Shown here: positions 34,294-46,991 of the stretch, piece by piece
How positions within the stretch are numbered: the first letter of the stretch is position 1
Layout of the letters: every line of letters begins with the position of its first letter
Assembly: GCF_009870125.1 (NCBI RefSeq)
Contig: NC_046683.1
Coordinates: forward strand, 50,235,869-50,299,868
DNA length: 64,000 nt
Direction: 5' to 3'
DNA from: Drosophila pseudoobscura
Taxonomy: Eukaryota; Arthropoda; Insecta; Diptera; Drosophilidae
Made by a program: the position numbers and the translations under genes
Notes under the pieces: generated by a model
The model's input: only the letters and a program-made list of their open reading frames with translations
Told to the model about the DNA's origin: nothing
Databases searched by the model: none

Positions 34294-34510
34294 TTAACCC
34301 ACTTAGCCGCCTTCTATTTAAGCCGGTGTAAAACTTGAGTTAAAGCGAGGAAAATAATGTTTCATGCAAATTCATTTTAAAAATCCATCCTTTCCCTTTA
34401 CTAAAAAAAAAACGAGCACGATATCTTTCAACTAAACTGCAATAAAATTGTTTCAGCTTCATTATTTTTGTGTAGTGTATTTTTATACCTACTGGTCCAC
34501 AACGGGCTAA
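34294..34510. mobile_element. TTAA/CCC-ended non-autonomous element, copy B
   Basis: This is the second copy of the element at 26407-26614, in the same orientation. Its left end is TTAA/CCCACTTAG and its right end GGG/CTAA. Reverse-complementing the right ends of both copies gives TTARCCCRTTGT, similar to the left-end TTARCCCRC, so short inverted repeats are plausible. The copies have diverged by many substitutions and small indels, so both are old. It lies about 225 bp upstream of the Uev1A start codon. Confidence 0.6.
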
Positions 34511-34576
34511 ACGTTGGCAAAAATATACCAAATACATGAAAAAAACTTACTAAAACTAAAATAGTACGCTAATTGT

Positions 34577-34585
34577 ATATAAAAG
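34577..34585 (+). promoter_or_regulatory. TATA-like element upstream of Membrin
   Basis: TATATAAAAGG sequence about 300 bases before the Membrin ATG. It could set a Membrin start near 34608, or be chance in A/T-rich DNA. Confidence 0.3.
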
Positions 34586-34703
34586 GCCCCAAAGGAAAAG
34601 CAATTTTCTACCAAAATTAAGGTTCGATTTGTGCTTGAGCAATTCGAAGCAATAATTCAAATAGATCGAGTACAATAAATAAATATGTCCCCTGGCAAAG
34701 GCA

Positions 34704-34781
34704 ACGCGTTAAATACCAAAACAAACATGCGCAAATATACCAGAACGCGTGACAGCTGCTCTGCCGCAAACTGCAACGCGT
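34704..34781. promoter_or_regulatory. three ACGCGT motifs upstream of Membrin
   Basis: ACGCGT occurs at 34704-34709, 34745-34750 and 34776-34781, the last 97 bases before the Membrin ATG. Three copies of a CpG-rich palindrome in 78 bp of otherwise A/T-rich DNA are unlikely by chance and suggest a bound promoter site. Confidence 0.4.
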
Positions 34782-34878
34782 CAGCTTTTTAAATGAACGA
34801 GTACATTTCCATACAAATTATTAATTAATTGGCAACCAGGTGGCACTCTATTAATGCAGGAGCACTATAACATTCGCC

Positions 34879-35588
34879 ATGGAATCCCTGTACCATCAAA
34901 CGAATAACACCGTCAAGGAAATCGAGCATGCCTTTCAGCGGCTCGGCCAAATTAGTACCCAGGAGGCGCTTGACGTGGAAAACTCAATTCAATTGAAAAT
35001 AACGCAAGCCAATTCGTGAGTCATTTGAGTCCTATTGCATAGACCCCCCGCTATAATTTCGCCACATCCACCAGCAATTGCGACCGGCTGGATGTGCTGC
35101 TCTTCAAGGTGCCGCCATCGCAGCGTCAGAGTTCGAAGCTACGCGTGGATCAGCTCAAGTACGACCTCAGACACCTGCAGACATCGCTGCAGCATGCCAA
35201 GGACCGCCGGCAACGCCGGGAGCAGGAGATCTCGGAGCGTGAGCAGCTGCTGAACCATCGGTTCAGTGCCAACAGCACGCAACCGGAGGAGACGTGCCTG
35301 CAGCTGGACTACGATCTGCAGCACCATACGCAGCTGGGTAGTGCTCACAGAGGAGTGGACGACATGATCTCGTCGGGCAGTGGCATACTCGAGAGTCTCA
35401 TATCGCAGCGCATGACACTGGGCGGAGCTCACAAGCGCATCCAGGCCATTGGGAGCACTCTGGGTCTGTCCAATCATACAATGAAGCTGATAGAGCGCAG
35501 GCTGGTGGAGGATCGAAAGATATTTCTGGGGGGAATGCTGGTCACGTTACTGATCATCGGACTGATTATATACTTCTTAGTGCTGTAG
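34879..35588 (+). CDS. Membrin: Membrin, Golgi Qb-SNARE (GOSR2)
   Basis: Two exons, 34879-35015 and 35075-35588, separated by a 59-bp GT...AG intron that splits codon 46, encode 216 residues. The N-terminal half is an alpha-helical bundle region. The SNARE motif runs over about 125-190, with the zero-layer Gln at about 157 (SLISQRMT). A single C-terminal membrane anchor follows ([21 protein letters not shown], about 196-216), leaving almost no lumenal tail. The whole chain matches my memory of Drosophila Membrin. It acts as the Qb-SNARE with Syx5, Bet1 and Sec22 in ER-to-Golgi fusion. It converges with Pfdn4, their stops being 121 bp apart. ATTAAA at 35634-35639 is a possible polyadenylation signal. 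Confidence 0.96.
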
Positions 35589-35709
35589 TGAAAGGAAAGG
35601 GGAAGAAAGAGCATTCGCATTCGTTGAGTTTAAATTAAATGTACTCTATTTTGTAAATGGTAAATGCCAGAGAATTGTTTTCAATTGAAGACTGGGTGTG
35701 GGGCTGCGC

Positions 35710-36235
35710 CTAGTCGTCGTTCTCCAGCGAGATGTTACTACCGAAGCGCTGGTAGAGATGCGCCTTCAGCTCGTCCATTTCCACTTTGATTGCCTTGGCC
35801 TTAGCCTCAATGCTGGCAATCTCTTTAATGACCATATCCTTGGTCTCTGCCAGCAGCTCCTGCGTCTTGCCCAACTTGTGTGACAGAAATACCTCTCCCA
35901 CCATGAAGGGAATGTCTTCGTCCTCGTCGAACAGCTCAATCTCGTCTAATGCCTCCTCCACGCACTTCAGCTCGTTCTTCTTCACGTCCAGCTCTACCTT
36001 GAGGTCATCCATGCGAGCATTGTGCTTGGCAAAGCGATTGATGCGCTGCTGATCCTCGAAGGAAATGTGTACATCATCGTGCTATGGGTTGGGAACGATG
36101 GAAAAGATGTGTAGGAGTCACCGCAAAGTGAGGTTACTTGTCGCCGCCAGCTGTTTGGGCAGCTCCAGCGGATGATTCACTGGCACTTACGTTCTGGAAC
36201 ACCTTGTTCGCAGTGCTTGCTACTTTAGCGGCCAT
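35710..36235 (-). CDS. Pfdn4: prefoldin subunit 4
   Basis: Two exons on the minus strand, 36235-36191 and 36081-35710, with a 109-bp GT...AG intron after codon 15, encode 138 residues (MAAKVASTANKVFQN / HDDVHISFEDQQRINRF...). The protein is a beta-type prefoldin: two long coiled-coil helices, rich in Lys, Glu and Leu, flank a short acidic beta-hairpin region (DEDEDIPFMVGEVF). It ends in an acidic NDD. It is one of six subunits of the jellyfish-shaped prefoldin complex that passes nascent actin and tubulin to the CCT chaperonin. Using only the internal ATG at 36012 would remove the first helix, so the spliced start is preferred. Confidence 0.95.
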
Positions 36236-38789
36236 TTTATATTGCTTTATTGTAGATTTTACAAATAATTTAAAGAATTTTACAAACAGTTGCTGTTTGG
36301 CTAGATTTTACTTTTTGTAGTTTGGGTGTTGGCTAACGTGGAAACTGGAGGCCGTTAGCGAACACTCTTAAAAATGGTTCCATTTATGGCCGCTTTTAAG
36401 TGGCGCCTGTAGGTGGAGCCACGCGTCAAAGTAAAAAAGGATGTAGTTAGCGTGTACTAAATTTATACAGGTTTTACATACAAAAATAAATTAAAGAATA
36501 TTAAAAAAAAACAAAAAAAATTATACGAAAATATCGAAACTATTAAACATGCCTGCTATTATCTCTCTGAGATGGCATTCATTACGTCCATTTCCTGTGT
36601 AGCTAATATTCCATTTATTTACGAAATTGATTTGGGCCCGAATCAATCCAAACACAAAACTGATTAGCCATGTTATGGCTTCCTTGGCTGGCCAATCATT
36701 CGATTCGATTCGACCACTAATTGTCTGCACATGTTGCAAATTACGCAAAAACTAATAAATAATTATGGTTAATCGCAATAATTAAAGGGAATTTCTTCTC
36801 TCACTTGAATGCAATTAAATTTCCGTTGGCAGCTTAGGAGAATCGCGTTAACACCTCCCGCCTCCACTCCATACCATACCACCACCAAGCCCGATGGGTG
36901 GGAAAATGGAATATCTCGGATGAGGAGAACGGAGAACGGAAAATGCATTTGCCACTTTCATTTCCCTTTTGGAATATTATCAGAATATGCAAATGCAATT
37001 AGACATTAAATGCGAGGCGGGACAGAAGAGAGAGTGTTAATATCCTGGAGACGACTTTGGTTTAGTTTGCTGCGGATTTGCTTTTCCGCTCCTCCGCTCC
37101 GCCGCCCTCGAAAAGCGAAAATCCCTCTGGGCATTGTCATTTTACAAATTGGAATCATTTTGGTTTAAGGCAAAGGCAAATATTTCCATTTCTGCAAACA
37201 GATGGTATGGAAAGTCACTTCTGGCCTACAATTCTGTTTTGCCCGTTTGTATGTAAATTAAGGCCTAATTTATTGAATTTGCATCGGGATCCAATGCAAT
37301 TTCAGTCGAGATTTAAAAGAGAGAGAGAGAGAAAGACGAACCTTCTGCTGCAACAAGTTGCACGTTGATTTCCATCTTTGCATCTCTGTATCTGCTAAAT
37401 TTCATCAGTTTATCAGTTTTGCATTACAATCAGATTATCACACAAACACAGACACACAAAAAAGGTGGCGGCTGTGGGGCTATTTTCATGTTTCCATGGA
37501 AATTTCGTTCAACGAAAAATGGCTGTATTTAAATTAAAATCGTTTCTGTTGATTTGGGGCAGAATTTATTTGCCAAATTTGTGTGTTAAATAATCATAAA
37601 ATGGCTGTAGAACTAATAAATTATTGGTATTCAATTTTTGGGTTTTAGCGAATTAAAGGCTCAATTTTGTGGATTTAATTGTGGAATAAATGCACAAGGG
37701 ATTTTTAGGATAATGAATTTTAATCTTTGGTATTTAGAACGGAAAAATAGGTTCTAAAATATCCACAATTTTGGGTAGAAATTAAAGATCTTTAAACTGG
37801 AAATCCTCTACAAACAAACTATCTCAATTATTTTTTGGTTCTTCTCTTTCCCATTACCAATCGCTTCCCATTGCGCATCGACCTAGTTTCGGGTCATCAA
37901 ATGATGCCACATTGAGTGTCACATATGGGGCACGCCCAGTGGAAAAAGGATCTCAGCTCATACGCTTCCTCATGATGGTGGGGTCTACTCCTCAAGTGCG
38001 TTGATGAGGCCCACACGAGGGAAATCAAAAGACATGGCGTCAATCAGTTTGCCACTAAACCAGGCAGCCATTGAGGCAGCAACAGACGGAGGCAGGCAAC
38101 CCATACCAACAGAAGCTTCAGCTGTTGGTTGGTTGGTTGGTTGTAGGTTTCCCGTTCCCTGCTCCCTGCTTCCTGCTTCCTGCTCCCTGCTACTGCTGCG
38201 GGCAGACATTCCTCTCTTATATTTTCTCACTACATACATACATATATCTTTGCTCTTCTTCGCTTAGTTCTCGCTATATCACTTTTTTGCCAAACATTCT
38301 CTCTGTTGCAACCCGCAGCAAGCTGCAGCAAGGGGCTGGGCCGGGCCGGGCCGGGCTGTTGTTGCCAGAGGTAGTTAAACTTTGCTTAGTTCGGGGGTGT
38401 ATTGATATATTTCGTATACGTACGGTTGGTTTATTTACTCGTACATTTGCCCAACCAACTATTTCATTGTTTGCCCATTTTGCTGGATGGATGGTATGTG
38501 TTCTTTGATTTCGATTTCATTGCACACAGGTGCACACGATATTTGGCCAGCAAAAAAGCGGACAGTGAGACATTGAGACAGTGGCAGGCATCCGTATCGG
38601 TCCCGGTAAATGATACTGTTTGATGATGGCAACTATTTGTATCTGTATCTGTATCTGTATCTGTAGTTCATAGCAGTATATCTCGTAGTGTGGAATTTTG
38701 CCAACAATTTCTGATCCCAGCGACTATTTGCGGATGTCTAACCATTGCTCTATCTACCTCCGGAGTGGTCTACATACAATTTTCTCTAT

Positions 38790-38827
38790 GGAGTGGAGTG
38801 GAGTGGAGTGGAGTGGAGTGGAGTGGA
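38790..38827. repeat. GGAGT pentamer repeat
   Basis: Seven perfect GGAGT/GAGTG units in tandem. Confidence 0.9.
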
Positions 38828-39616
38828 CGCTGTCCTTAACAATTGTTAATATTTAATGGGAAGTCTTCGCTTATATATGCAAGGCTTTAAGTTTGTCCCC
38901 GCCGCCCCCTCTATACAGCCACTCTCTCAACAAATTGAGTTAACGTTTTCTGGTGTCTCATTTCGCATTCCGTTTTCGTTCCTCTTTATTTTGGATTCGA
39001 TTGCAATTTGTGTTATTAAAAGCAGTAGGACATCGAGCCAGACCATGCCTTGCCATGCCATGAAATGCCATGCCATTGGAGCTCTGAGCCTCCGCTTTAA
39101 TGCGTTAATTTATCACTCCACTCAGTGGCGGCAGTCCTGTTGTCCTCCACATAAGAGAAAGTCACGTTCTCGAAGAGACGACTCGACGACTCAGACGATG
39201 CAGACGACTCGACCCTGTTCTTCTGTTGAGAGGCTCCGAAAGGATTTATGGGTACACTTAAGTCCTGTGCCTTGATGAGGCGCCATTTGAGTTTTGTTTT
39301 GGCCTCTCGACAGGTGCAATATATAATCTAGAAATGAATGATAATGGGTTATACCCATACGAGTGTACAGTCGTATGATTAACCCGATGAGTGATACGGC
39401 AACTGGATGTGGAGCCAGCAACGACATTTGTTAATGTTCTTTTAATGAGCGCGCGAGCGGAAAGTTTATGGATCAGAAATTGTGTTGCTTGTTAATGATG
39501 TAGGAAGTGTCATTAAATTATGCCATTAACCAGGCGGCGGTATGAGGCCTCATTGTGCCACTGCACTCGGGCTGGCTGGCCAACAAAGTTGTCTTTATTG
39601 GTCGACTATCCATTGT

Positions 39617-39649
39617 GTGTGTGTGTGGGGGGGGGGGGGGGGGGGGGGG
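39617..39649. repeat. GT tract followed by a 23-base G run
   Basis: GT dinucleotides lead into an uninterrupted G run at 39627-39649. The run length may be affected by sequencing or assembly error. Confidence 0.85.
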
Positions 39650-42600
39650 CTTTCAACATCAGTCGTAACAGATTCTTTGTTGGGCTAAGCGAATGTAATT
39701 GAGTGCAGCCTTTGGTTAATTGTAAACCGCTCGCAACAAAAGCCATTTGTCTGTCTCTAATCACTCGAAAGTCTGTTGAGAATTAACCAATGAATGTTTA
39801 CGACATGCCACACAAAAGGGTATGCCAGAGCGAGTCCCCACAAAAGGGTATCCCATCCGAAAGGGAGTCTGCTCATAAATAAACCATAAAAAAACTCTTA
39901 CTCTCCGCCACCACAATCGCCAGAAGGATGTTCAATTCATAAATAATAAGTGGAATCCAGGTGAACTCTGTTCCCTGCTCCTTTGATATGCAAATCAAAA
40001 GGAAAGAAATTCCTTAGCCAGAACTGGACCTCACAACTTCAGAGCAACTTCAGACACCACATGGCGTATGCGCAATCTATCTACAAATACTTTCCACCGC
40101 AATCGTTTATTCTTGTTCGCTTTCTTTTCCGTTTCTTGTTTTCTATATTTTGTGAAACATTTTTACAATTCAATTGAATTGTGGCAAACTGTCCAGAAAC
40201 ATGTTTCTTCCTTGGTCTAAGGGGGGGTCCGCCTCGGGCAAAAATTTGAATTGTCAAAATTGTAACGAGTTTTTCAGTGTTCCTCGCAACCCTTTCCGTT
40301 GGCCATTTTGAACCCGTTTCGCTGACACAAACTGCATTGAAATGTCATAAAAATTGAAACACGTTCCTCGTTCTGTTGCTCCCCGTTTCCTCATCCTGCC
40401 GCAGCGGATCCTGCTGCTCGTGCTGCTGCAGCATCTCCTGCTCTTGGCCTGACATTGAATGGCAGTTCTGCCCCCCCTCCCCTCCCTCCCTGTTACATTG
40501 TTGTTGTCGGTTTTGGCCTGCTGCTTTGCATACAAATAACGGTAATCTTTAGCTAACCATGCCACTGGGCTCCACCCTACACCCAGTGCCAGTGCCAGTA
40601 CCATATCCATGCCTATCCTTACTCCTATATCTCTCTTTCCCTGCCACTGTGCTCTGGGCTCTGGCTTTGGCTCTGGCTCTGACGAGGTCCCAACTTGGAG
40701 CTCCATTTCGCTGATGCTGCAGTTTTGCACTTTACACGTGGCCCGAATGCCTGCCTGCCTGCCTGCCTGCATGCCTGCCTGCCTGTCAGGGTCGCGCCCA
40801 ACACGTGTGGGCCGGGGCTACTCCAAAAGGGATATTATGAAAATTTATTGTTTTACGTGCGAGTAATTTTGTGCAATTTTTGAAAGACTGCGCCAAAGGT
40901 CTAAATCAATGTGAGGGTCGCCTCTTCCCTGGTAGTCCCGCTTTTGGTGCTGTATAAATTCGATAAATTAGTTGTAATACAAGCCTGTTTGCCGCAATTA
41001 TTTTCAATTAATTACTGAAATTAGTTTCGAGCATTCTCTCAGTCGCAATCCGTTTGACAGCCTCTGACACAGACACACAAATCATAAATGCATGTGAGGA
41101 AACGGGTCAGATTGGGTCGGATCGGGTCGGGTCGGTCACTCAACTGCAACCTTCAGCCTAGGGAAAGCTCATCGCCTGCATTTTATAGCACATCCACCAT
41201 ATATATACATAGCTTTTGGGGGTGGGGCTATAGGCTATAGGCTGTGGGTGTGGCTGTGGCTGTGAGTGTGGATGTGGGCGTGACTCGTATACTAAACGAC
41301 CGCCCCCAAATAACAAACAAAATCGATTTGCATTTAATTGCATCTGCGGCTGCACAAATTTCCAGAGTGGATCCCACACAGAACAAGGATGGACCGGTGA
41401 GGATTCGGGGGGAGGGGATGGAGCAAATTCTGTAATCAGAATTATTGTTCAAATTGTCGTAATGTTTATCCAATTTGTTTTGTTGGCTTAGTTGTTGTTG
41501 GGCTCCCAGTGCATGTGTGCATGAGACTTGTCCCGGGATTCATTGGTGGTGTGGCCTGGTGCGGCGCTCTGTGTTAGTGTTGGTGTTGGTGTTGGTGTTT
41601 TTGTGTGTGGGTGTTTTATGGCCATAATCCGATTAGAGTGTGTTAACTGCTGTGCAGAACTTGGCCAACACCTTTTGTTAATTACGTAATTGTTTGAGGT
41701 AAATATTGTCAACAGAATTCACGTGTGTGTGTGTGTGTGTGCAAAACCCCTTCAGTGGCAGGCATATCGATGATCCTTTTTTGAAACATTACTTTATCAA
41801 ACATGATTCGATTTTAATGCGAGAGAACAGGAGGCGGCATAATGTAATTTTCATTTGATTTTGATTGATTTTTGGTTCATGGAATTGCATAAGAAATATC
41901 TGAATAGATTTTCTTCATACATATATGCCACCACTTGCATGCTGATTGCCATTCCATGGTCTTAGCATATTTTGACTTACTCCTTCGTTGTCATCAAGCC
42001 AGATCATAATTTGCATTTTCCAGCTGCAATCAGATGCATTGAGAGTGCCTCAAAGGCAATCTACTCGAGGCACCGCACAGGCAGCTCTTGTCTGTGCCCC
42101 CAATGCCATGTAATGTCATCCCGGCAACGCTTACATATCCAATCTCCAGCTCCATCTCCATCTCTATCTCTTTCTCTATCCCAATGACTATCTCTTTCCA
42201 GTCATCGTTCTCCCTCTCTCCCCCTCTCTCTCTGTCTATGGGGTGCCCTGCTTGTTATGCATTCGTTTGTCGGCACTTTTTTTCATGGCGATTGTTCTTC
42301 TTCCATGTTGCTGACAACGTCGTTAGCTATTCAAGTTTGTCAATTAAAAACATAATCCCCAATCAGAAGCCAATAATACCAGGCCGTTGCCAGAGACATG
42401 CCACGCTACCCAATCCACAGAATCCCCCATTCCCCATCCCCATCCCTATCCCTATTCCTATCCCTGTTTCTGCCTCTAGTCCCGACTATGCCCCTGGTCC
42501 TCCCCACCCCTGACTGGGCCTTAGATAATCTGGAATGGACTGTGGCACTGCCACTGCGGCACTGGGCACACCATCAAAAAGTTTGCCACGTTGGAGACAC

Positions 42601-43372
42601 TGAAACGACATTGTCATGGCAAAAGTAAATATTATTTCCTCTTTTTTTGCTCCCTCTCGCTTTCTCTTTGACTCTGTCTATGTCTCCCCTGCTATCGCTA
42701 CTGGTATTTCTTTTTTGTAACATTTCTGTGGGACGACGTCTGTGCCTTTCTGGTGGGATCAGAAAATGTGAATATTGGGAGAGCCTGGTGGGATGGTGGG
42801 GTGCTGGCTGCCGGATAATTGCTACGATTTCCATGACTTTTCTGATGCAGTTCAGCCATTAAAATAGGAAGAGATGGAGACTGAGAGAGAGGGGAAGGGA
42901 AGGGAAGGGAGAGCGGGGAGAAGTTAAAGTTTTGATTGAATTTGAAGTGGATTACAATAATTGGGAATTGTTTGTGATCTTTTGGCAATCAGTGAAGTGT
43001 CTAATGAAGGGAAATCCGTTAAGATGACACAAAACACGAATCCATATGGAAACCATGCATAGCTTTATATACCTAAAAATTCCTTTTGTTTCAACCCCGT
43101 AAATCCCGAATCAATGGATTGGACATCTCCTTATTTTTCGATTTATATTTTCCTCTAGTTTTTCGAAACTCATTTTGGCTTGCCCTTATGCACATGATGT
43201 GATGTCGGGCTGTATCAAAGGCTTTGGCCCTGGCAAACACTTTTCAATTACGCTCTTTGATCCAAAAACAAACTCCATAAAAAGCAATAAGAACAACAAC
43301 AACTGAAAAAACAGGGTAAAATCTGCACAGATTTGTTTTGGCTTTAGAATGTGCATTGCATTGCATTGAGTG

Positions 43373-43411
43373 AGTGTGTGTGTGTGTGTGTGTGTGTCTG
43401 TGTGTGTGTGT
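43373..43411. repeat. (GT)n microsatellite
   Basis: About 19 GT units with one CT interruption. Confidence 0.9.
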
Positions 43412-43848
43412 GGATTCTGTTTGCATTTAATTTGCGCGCTGTTCAAATATATTTGAAAATACAGAGATAAAAATCGTATAAATTCCAACCCCCCCCCATC
43501 CCCTAACTGTCTATCTATCGATACATAGCGGAAGTGGGAGTTGGGGGGGAGGGGGGAGAGCTGCAGCAGCTTAAGCTGCAAGTAGGGGAAATGCAACAAT
43601 ATGAATAAAATAATGAGGATATTCTAAATAATTTACATATCACTTTAGAGACATGTGGGAGACGTTCTCCCACTCTTCGACTCTTCCACACTTCAGAGCG
43701 TGTCAATATTTGCCGGTTAAAGTTGCCACAAAATGTTGAACTTTCGCCCTGTGTCCCACCCACGGAGTCATTGTGGCAGGTACTGGGGCAAACACAATCG
43801 CTTTACCGCACATTTGTTGGCCCTTTTCTCGAAGGGGATTTGCCCTAT

Positions 43849-43920
43849 CGCCCTCGCCATCGCCCTCGCCATCGCCCTCGCCATCGCCCTCGCCATCGCC
43901 CTCGCCATCGCCCTCGCCCT
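43849..43920. repeat. 12-bp minisatellite, six units
   Basis: Six perfect copies of CCCTCGCCATCG. In three plus-strand frames it stays open and reads as alternating Ser-Pro, Ala-Leu-Ala-Ile or Pro-Arg-His-Arg. No start or splice context makes it coding. Confidence 0.9.
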
Positions 43921-45685
43921 TTGCCTTGGCCTTTGTTCCACTTGTCTGCGGTTGGCTTTTGACCAGCCAGGTTTATGAACCTCAGAGCCGGCCAGCCTCA
44001 TTACTCAAGTCTTGTCCGACTTCCCTTTGCATGTGGCCCGTAATAATTTTCCCCTTATTATTAATTACACTCCATCTTGTTTTTTTTTGATAATGTAACT
44101 AATTGCATTTATCTGCACTGGCTTATATCTGTGCGCTTTGGAGAATCTCGCGGTGAGAATACATTTGTCAGCTGGCAAAAAACTGTACTGCGAGAGAGAG
44201 AGAGAGAGAAAACGAGAGAATTGCGAAACAACGCACAAAATAATCAGATTATGGGGTAAAGTGAAAAGTGAAAAGCTTTTAATGGAATTTGCGTAAATTA
44301 AATGCTATTAAAATTATTTTCATAGCTGCTACTGCCACACACACACACAGGGAGAAGAGAGAGAGAGAGAGGGAGAGTGCCAGATTTATGCAGAGAAAGA
44401 ATGTGAGACAGAGGGAATGAGAGCATGAGAGTCATCCCCAACTATCATCAAGTCTTAAGGCAGCGAGGGAGCTCGGCTGGGGCAGGAGCTGGAGCAGGAG
44501 CAGGCTGGCAACATTCTACATTTATGCAATGGAAATAATAATAATTTCGCCTGGCATTTAAATTAAAATGCCAAAACAGCTAACATCAGCTGAAAGCACT
44601 CAAAAGAAAATAAAGAGAGACAGAGAGAAAGACAGAGAAAGAGAGAGAGAGAGAGGGAGAGAGAGAGTGGGGAAAAGGCTAACAGAAAGTTGGTGAAATG
44701 TTTGCTATCTGGAGAATGAATGGCATTAAATGTGGAATCAAGAGAATGCACATATAAAAATGGCAGAAGAAACGGAATTTCAACTTCAAATGAAAGGCCT
44801 TTCCAAGAATTTCTGATACGAATCCATCAATGAACCCAGAGAATACATAATTAACAACAAAGTTAATGCCATGAGAAGACAAGTCAAGTCTTGAGCCCTA
44901 ACCCTTTGACCCCCCCTACAGACACACGTCCGTCCGTATATGGCATATATTATTCAGCTGCATTCATTCATTCCGAATTTATGCACATTTCATTCTTAGT
45001 GTCAACTGCAGGGTCCTGCTGCAAAGGAGGACTTTGTAAACAATAATTTAATAGAGCTCAACAGAGAGAATTCCAGGCGAAAGACTCGGCAAAAAACACA
45101 CAACTGGGAATAAAATGAATGAAGATTTGTTGAGACCAATAAATTTGTCTGCATGTCTAATTTTCGCATGTTGCACACATACTCATGCACACACAAAGCA
45201 ATGTATCTGAAGGGGCATCACCATAAATTATTCTTATCTACTTCGTCATCGGGCGACTGCGGACGAAGCGGATCGGGTTTTACCTTGTGGTCAGCATGTG
45301 CGGTCAGCATGTGTAAATTTAACCGCAGACTTTTGTTCGAGTGCAACATATGAGACCGGACCCCTTGTGGGTATAGAGAGGCAGAGACAGAGAGAGAGAG
45401 CGAGTGCCACACTCGACCCCCAAAACGGTTAGAGAGAGAGAGAGGGGGGTAGGGCCAGGATCCTGTGCAATAATGGTCCAATGGTCCATATTGTCGAAAG
45501 TACAGACGCATTTATCTGAAATGGCGAGGCGACCAGAACGCAGTTGGGTCATAAATTAAATCAGCAAGGGGGAGGATGCTGCATGGACCAAGCAGCCAAG
45601 CAGCCAAGGAACCAAGGGGAAGCTGCCGAATGGATGACTGCAATTGCAGTTGAAGCTGCAGCATCGATAGATAGTTAGCCACACA

Positions 45686-45746
45686 GTTAGACAGACAGAT
45701 AGACAGACAGACAGATAGATAGATAGATAGATAGATAGAAAGATAG
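45686..45746. repeat. AGAT/AGAC tetranucleotide repeat
   Basis: About 15 tetranucleotide units, shifting from AGAC to pure AGAT. Confidence 0.9.
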
Positions 45747-46963
45747 ACTCGCTGCAGACAAGACAATGGACTCGGTCGGGCGCCTTATGTTTTTGGTACC
45801 CATTAGAATATCCCCAAAGGAGGGTACACCACGACTGGAATGTAAAGTCTGGTTAGTTCCACATACAAGCGGGTAATCTTTAGTCGTTATGGCAATCTAT
45901 AGCCCTCCAACTTGTTGTACATGAAGCTCCACTTGGACAACGACTACTTACAACCTACAAATGTCAGAGTCAGAGTCCGAGTCCGAGTCCGAGTGAGACT
46001 CAGATTCAGATTCAGATTCAGAGTCGGCAATCTGTGTGTGTGCTGCTGTCTGTAGTGTATAATCCTCATTCTGCATTGTCTTTCCAGAGGATGCCCCTGC
46101 CTTTCAATTCCACTCCAATTAAGATCTATACCATGGCCAAATGAATTGCTGTTGTCACAAGTAAAATTGTTCAATGCAAATAAGAGTCATTTGCAGAACC
46201 CCCAGAACGGACAATACCGAAATGATTTTTCATTATTAATATGTGTGTGTGGATGGGTTTGGTTCGGTTTGTCCCTCCCCGGCACCGGACCCGCCCCGTC
46301 CCTGCCCGCAAGGGTTTTGGGATGCGTTAAAACTTTGACACTTGGCCCTGACCAACTCAAACGATTTGCTCGGTTAGCCGACATGACCAAACAACAACAA
46401 CAACAAAAACAGCAACAACACTGACAAGAAAAACCCCTCTAAAACCTATACACAAATGCTCAGAGAGGGAGGGACTTTAAATGACTGCCAAAGCCTCAAA
46501 TGGGTGTATAAATCCCCCAAAGAACATCAACACAAACAGATGGAGCCGCCGGCCAGAGTCCAGGACTCAGGGGCCGGAAAAGGGTTTGTCCTGTGTTGGT
46601 TTTTCTGTAAACCCACAAAATCCCCCAACTAAATCCGTGTGTAAACTTTAAGGACACTTTGCTCGAGAGCTTTTGCATATTTAATTTAAACCCCAAAAAT
46701 CTCTGATGAGAAACTTGAGATTGTTGAAGAATTTCTAAGAAGCAAAAACACTTTTCCTAATGCTTAATAAATATTTGAAGTTTAATAAGTTTTTGCCACG
46801 AAGATGGATTCAAGATACAAGCAGAAGGGCACGCACAGATACAGATACGCTTCTGGGGCATGAAATAATGGAATATTCTCTAAATAAATTTGAGTATATA
46901 TTTTAGCAATTAGAAAATGATGGTCTTGAATCCAAAACAATCGCTTAACGACCCATCCCCCGT

Positions 46964-46991
46964 CCCCCCCCCCCCCCCACACACACACACA
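46964..46991. repeat. C15 run then (CA)n
   Basis: A 15-base C run leads directly into CA dinucleotides. Confidence 0.85.

Larger units (their letters stand above)
36236..43000. other. non-coding DNA, start of a 28-kb gene desert
   Basis: After the Pfdn4 promoter I see no coding exon, RNA gene or transposon with recognisable ends. The segment contains GA tracts (37317-37333), a GGAGT satellite-like run (38790-38827), a TATCTG run (38636-38665), a 23-base G run (39627-39649), TGCC repeats (40748-40783) and GGTGTT repeats (41575-41600). Frames are repeat-driven. Confidence 0.55.

Noticed and set aside
34685-34792. 35-codon ORF between the TATA-like site and Membrin
   Set aside because: Very short, low complexity, contains the ACGCGT motifs and is most simply Membrin promoter or leader sequence.
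35016-35074. possible frameshift in Membrin
   Set aside because: Explained by a normal 59-bp GT...AG intron.
43723-43978. Ser-Pro and Ala-Leu repeat ORFs
   Set aside because: Any frame through a 12-bp minisatellite without stops stays open; three different frames do so here.
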